A DNA stretch of 6,220 nucleotides from Bacillota bacterium. GTDB lineage: Bacteria; Bacillota; Clostridia; Oscillospirales; Ruminococcaceae. This document shows, piece after piece, positions 4,158 to 6,220 of this stretch. Each line of letters opens with the position of its first letter. The stretch's first letter is position 1. Under the pieces are notes generated by a model. The model saw only the letters and a list, made by a program, of their open reading frames with translations. It was not told the DNA's origin and ran no database searches. A program made the translations under genes and the position numbers. The stretch spans positions 1 through 6,220 of the forward strand of contig JAEWLW010000073.1 of NCBI GenBank assembly GCA_023457355.1, read 5' to 3'.

Positions 4158-4548
4158 AAACGAAGTATTCGAGTACCTGATTGACCAACTACGGCAGCAG
4201 GTAAATAACAGCAAGCGCGAAGACCTGGCCCACGAGGTGCAGTCACTTAAGAATCAGTTACGTGATGCGTCTGCACAGATTAAGGAGTTACATCTGGCGT
4301 TGGTTACAGCTACCGGTGATGTGGAGGCGTACAAACTTATCCGCAAAGGTGGGTACGTTTCCGCAGGCCAGCGCTACGTGGTTGGCGAACATGCGCCCGG
4401 GCCAACGGTAAATTGTCGTTGCACCCAGACGCCTGTACCGCCGGAGCAATCTGGTTGCCGTAAAGAAGATACGCAGGGGTGCTCGCATCCTGAAGGGCGC
4501 GTAGATACCAATCTTGGGTTCTGTTCTAAGTGTGGCAACTACCTATGA
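4147..4548 (+). CDS. Coiled-coil protein with C-terminal Cys-rich zinc motif (133 aa)
   Basis: Residues about 5-50 (VFEYLIDQLRQQV through LKNQLRDASAQIKELHLA) have the heptad pattern of a coiled coil. Residues 65-85 (KGGYVSAGQRYVVGEH) look like a short beta segment. The C-terminal 45 residues hold Cys 90, 92, 104, 112, 126 and 129 plus His 114, ending GFCSKCGNYL, the closing half of a zinc ribbon. Phage early regions often contain such coiled-coil/zinc-tail proteins of unknown job; oligomerisation and protein binding are the likely activities. The start overlaps the acidic gene by 11 nt and the end overlaps the next start (ATGA). The frame is clearly protein-like throughout. Confidence 0.85.
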   Translation: MNTKNEVFEYLIDQLRQQVNNSKREDLAHEVQSLKNQLRDASAQIKELHLALVTATGDVEAYKLIRKGGYVSAGQRYVVGEHAPGPTVNCRCTQTPVPPEQSGCRKEDTQGCSHPEGRVDTNLGFCSKCGNYL

Positions 4549-4748
4549 CCAGCATCCTATTTATCTGGGTGTTGTCCGCGGGCCATATGCAACTCGCGGC
4601 AGCAGAAACGTTTTACTCGATGGAGGCGTGCCAGTCAGCGGCACGCGCCGCAGAGAACGCGCACTTCCTGTTTCAGGGCGACAAGCCCAACGATTCAGAG
4701 GTACGCGCTATCTGCTCACCTAAGCGACTTGGTAAACAGGAGAAGTGA
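4545..4748 (+). CDS. Small secreted or periplasmic protein (67 aa) with signal peptide
   Basis: Starting at the ATG in the ATGA junction with the previous gene, the product opens MTSILFIWVLSAGHMQLAAA. This is a hydrophobic segment ending in an AxA site, so cleavage after residue 20 is plausible. The n-region carries no Lys or Arg, which is unusual for a signal peptide. The mature part of about 47 residues has two Cys (29 and 57) that could form a disulfide, and a basic tail (PKRLGKQEK). The layout is reminiscent of short DUF1482-like phage proteins, a tentative comparison. Cell-envelope roles such as superinfection exclusion are possible. An earlier in-frame ATG at 4530 would disrupt the signal peptide and lengthen the overlap. 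No strong Shine-Dalgarno is visible, so translation is probably coupled. Confidence 0.78.
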   Translation: MTSILFIWVLSAGHMQLAAAETFYSMEACQSAARAAENAHFLFQGDKPNDSEVRAICSPKRLGKQEK

Positions 4749-4750
4749 TT

Positions 4751-5035
4751 ATGGTTCGTAGATATGATTTAGTAGGGGATATGGACGGAAACTGCAACCT
4801 GAATGAAGCGAGAATGGAAAAATCTGATGACGGGATATATGTTTACTATCGCGACTACAAGGAACCGGACGACAGTTTCCAGGACTACGTAGTTACAACA
4901 GAAATGGAAGTAGCGGAACTTGTGGCAAGATTGGCAGAAGTAAACGCCAAGTTACAGAAATACAAAGACCAGTTCCCGGATTACGTTGAGTGCGCGAACT
5001 GTGGGTCAGTTACACATGTGGAAGGGGTGGAGTGA
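4751..5035 (+). CDS. Hypothetical phage protein with coiled-coil and CxxC (94 aa)
   Basis: The ATG at 4751 is supported by AGGAG at 4738-4742, 8 nt away; the in-frame GTG at 4745 is only 2 nt from it and overlaps the previous stop. The N-terminal half (MVRRYDLVGDMDGNCNLNEA onward) is beta-rich and acidic. Residues 51-73 (EMEVAELVARLAEVNAKLQK and on) form a helix with coiled-coil character. The end carries CANCGS (81-86), a lone CxxC that could join a zinc site with C15 or by dimerisation. The 'xRYDLVG...E...L..rL...' plan resembles short coiled-coil proteins of phage early operons. No function is recognised. Confidence 0.8.
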   Translation: MVRRYDLVGDMDGNCNLNEARMEKSDDGIYVYYRDYKEPDDSFQDYVVTTEMEVAELVARLAEVNAKLQKYKDQFPDYVECANCGSVTHVEGVE

Positions 5036-5340
5036 TGATTGACTCATATATCTATTGGAGTGGGATAGTTTTTAATTTTACCATTATCCCCGTGATTCTT
5101 TGGGTGCTTTGGTGCTTGGTACTGTTCCCTGCCGTAGAAGCCGTCAGCATGGCGCGGTACTACAGAAGAATAGGGAAAGTGCACGGGATTAAAGTGCACA
5201 ACTGGTTCAGGCTATTCCTCGCTAACTATGAATTGTTTGGGCGCACATTCACAGCACAGCGGTCCTCTTACGGCTACTGGGAAGGAGTAGGGCGATGGGA
5301 AGTATTTCCTGCGGAGGCTGAAAATGAGCCTTGCAACTGA
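5035..5340 (+). CDS. Small membrane protein (101 aa)
   Basis: The ATG overlaps the previous stop (TGATG) and has AAGGGG 7 nt upstream. Residues about 10-33 (GIVFNFTIIPVILWVLWCLV and on) form one long hydrophobic transmembrane helix. RYYRR (41-45) follows, so by the positive-inside rule the C-terminal 60 residues should be cytoplasmic. That part is rich in aromatics (NWFRLFLANYELFGRTF, YGYWEGVGRW). A single TM with a soluble tail does not identify a holin or spanin by itself. Function unknown; the neighbours suggest an accessory role at the inner membrane. It ends inside the next gene, a 17-nt overlap. Confidence 0.78.
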   Translation: MIDSYIYWSGIVFNFTIIPVILWVLWCLVLFPAVEAVSMARYYRRIGKVHGIKVHNWFRLFLANYELFGRTFTAQRSSYGYWEGVGRWEVFPAEAENEPCN

Positions 5341-5617
5341 CATCCTGAAACGAAGCGGCCTTGCGCCGCTGTCACCGAGAGCTAAAACACAGATATACAA
5401 GCGTCGGGGTAACGCACTGTACCCCGAGATTCAGGCCAGACGCAAAGCTGTCCGCGCCTGTGGATTCCAGAACGGGAAGGCCGTGAATCTCGGTGAGTTT
5501 AAAACCAAGGAACGCGCCGCTATCGCCAATCGGTTATTCAATTACTGGAAATCGCTTGGGTACGATGATATTACGACGAAACCGCAGAGACGCCAATACA
5601 TCTGGAGGCATAAATGA
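5324..5617 (+). CDS. Basic protein with AP2-like DNA-binding segment (97 aa)
   Basis: The ATG has GGAGG 6 nt upstream and lies inside the end of the previous gene. The protein is strongly basic. Residues about 40-78 (VRACGFQNGKAVNLGEFKTK onward to ERAAIANRLFNYW) follow the plan of AP2/ERF-like domains: three short strands ending in LGxFxTxExA, then a helix. Such domains occur in phage HNH homing endonucleases and regulators. No HNH motif is present, so it would be a stand-alone DNA-binding domain. The C-terminus TTKPQRRQYIWRHK is a positively charged tail. The AP2 assignment is a pattern call, not certain. It overlaps the next start by 4 nt. Confidence 0.8.
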   Translation: MSLATDILKRSGLAPLSPRAKTQIYKRRGNALYPEIQARRKAVRACGFQNGKAVNLGEFKTKERAAIANRLFNYWKSLGYDDITTKPQRRQYIWRHK

Positions 5618-6054
5618 CTACAATCGCGTTTGACGGAAAGACAATGGCCTGTGACACCCGTGTTGTGTGCGGAAGTAACTGTTACAACACAGACACAAAG
5701 ATATATGAGAGTGATGCCTATGTTATCGGGGTAGCCGGTGATGCCGGAGTCGGAACTATGCTTATCGATTGTCCGTATATACTCCAGGCCAGACACTATG
5801 ACTTCGATTTCGAAGCCCTGGTGTTCGTGAAAGACACAGAAAAGGTGTACAAAGTCGCGTTTTATAAATCATGGGACTGTGCGCTAAGTTCAGTTATTCC
5901 GATTGCGGATAGCTTTGCCGCCGTGGGGTCTGGCTCGCCCTATGCGTTAGCCGCTATGTATTTAGGTTATACAGCTACCCGCGCAATTACAGTAGCCGCA
6001 CAATTCGACATGAACACAGGCGGCAAGATTATTATCAAACCGTTATTAGGATAA
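5614..6054 (+). CDS. HslV/proteasome-beta-like Ntn-hydrolase (146 aa)
   Basis: The start TTIAFDGKTMACDTR matches the N-terminal nucleophile peptidase pattern. Removal of Met1 would expose Thr2, with Asp14 and Lys29 (TDTKIYE) at the places of the catalytic Asp17 and Lys33 of HslV. Residues 38-47 (IGVAGDAGVG) and GSGSPYALAA (106-115) match the conserved glycine loops of HslV/proteasome beta subunits. At 146 aa it is shorter than E. coli HslV (about 176). No HslU-type ATPase is visible, so whether it degrades proteins alone, pairs with a host unfoldase or has another role is open. Stand-alone relatives are known in tailed phages. GGAGG lies 6 nt before the ATG, which overlaps the previous stop. 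Confidence 0.9.
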   Translation: MTTIAFDGKTMACDTRVVCGSNCYNTDTKIYESDAYVIGVAGDAGVGTMLIDCPYILQARHYDFDFEALVFVKDTEKVYKVAFYKSWDCALSSVIPIADSFAAVGSGSPYALAAMYLGYTATRAITVAAQFDMNTGGKIIIKPLLG

Positions 6055-6068
6055 TTCCTACCCGTGGT

Positions 6069-6108
6069 ATCCTCCAGTTACTGCATACTTAATACGCACC
6101 TGGAGGAT
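6069..6108 (+). promoter_or_regulatory. Hairpin sequestering the ribosome-binding site of the next gene
   Basis: ATCCTCCAG (6069-6077) and CTGGAGGAT (6100-6108) are perfectly complementary over 9 bp around a 22-nt loop. The right arm contains the GGAGG that serves the TTG start at 6114. In mRNA reaching here from the peptidase gene, the site would be hidden, so translation of the next gene would need opening or a shorter transcript. With no U-run after it, it is not a terminator. Confidence 0.7.
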
Positions 6109-6113
6109 TCATC

Positions 6114-6220
6114 TTGGATAAATTTACTGAAACAGTGACAGGCTGGCTTCTCGCTGCCGCACTAGCCGGAGGGGTCATCGGACTACGACAACATAAGTCC
6201 GTTATTTCTGGCCCTATCGA
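6114..6220 (+). CDS. Membrane protein, possible holin, N-terminal 35 aa only
   Basis: A TTG start lies 7 nt after GGAGG, and the frame stays open to the window edge. The visible part MDKFTETVTGWLLAAALAGG, then VIGLRQHKSVISGPI, has a hydrophobic segment at residues 10-24 behind an acidic/polar N-terminus. That is compatible with the first membrane helix of a small phage membrane protein such as a holin. The rare start codon and the masked ribosome-binding site imply low or timed expression, which fits lysis genes, but there is no sequence motif to prove it. The remainder lies outside the window. Confidence 0.6.
   Translation, partial: MDKFTETVTGWLLAAALAGGVIGLRQHKSVISGPI

Noticed and set aside
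4514..4723. Alternative plus frame over the secreted-protein gene
   Set aside because: It conflicts with the frame that has the signal peptide and the ATGA junction, and has no start signal.
6090..6096. TAATACG as a T7-type RNA polymerase promoter
   Set aside because: Only the first seven bases match; the conserved ACTCACTATAG part is absent and the sequence is part of a hairpin loop.

Overview
The window looks like an early/accessory region of a tailed-phage genome, or a prophage, from an enterobacterial host. The evidence is the dense packing of very short ORFs with ATGA or TGATG junctions, a phage-type primase-helicase, a DUF551 protein, a short 'FxxW...AWxAW' phage protein, an HslV-like Ntn-hydrolase, and what may be the start of a membrane lysis protein. 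Host and phage genus are inferred. No integrase, terminase or structural gene is visible, so the lifestyle cannot be decided.

Layout. Bases 1-1994 read leftward (minus strand). In transcription order they hold a 60-aa HTH DNA-binding protein, a 70-aa hypothetical protein, a 42-aa basic protein and a large primase-helicase, which runs off the left edge just after its Walker B segment. A good sigma70-like promoter (TTGCTT / 17 / TATACT) sits just upstream of the HTH gene. A hairpin plus T-run oriented the opposite way lies between the 70-aa and 42-aa genes.

Bases 1995-2465 are a gene-free control region. They contain divergent promoters, a 9-bp direct repeat, and about 220 bp dense in hairpins with a long-range 9-bp closing pair and a (CTCA)4CTC tract. 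A second rightward promoter lies directly before the first rightward gene. This region is the least explained part of the window and may be a structured leader, a small RNA or a replication element.

Bases 2466-3660 are a rightward operon of six small genes (72, 60, 77, 63, 47 and 66 aa). It ends at a strong intrinsic terminator at 3693-3722. A lone 58-aa zinc-ribbon gene follows. A near copy of the first operon's promoter (3969-3997) then starts a second rightward operon at 4029. This holds an acidic 42-aa protein, a coiled-coil/Cys-rich protein, a small secreted protein, a 94-aa protein with a CxxC, a membrane protein, an AP2-like basic protein and the HslV-like peptidase. At the right edge, a partial TTG-initiated membrane protein begins behind a 9-bp hairpin that masks its ribosome binding site.

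Taken together, the left arm supplies replication and probably a regulator. The two right operons, driven by a shared promoter type and probably co-regulated, supply small host-takeover or accessory proteins of mostly unknown function.
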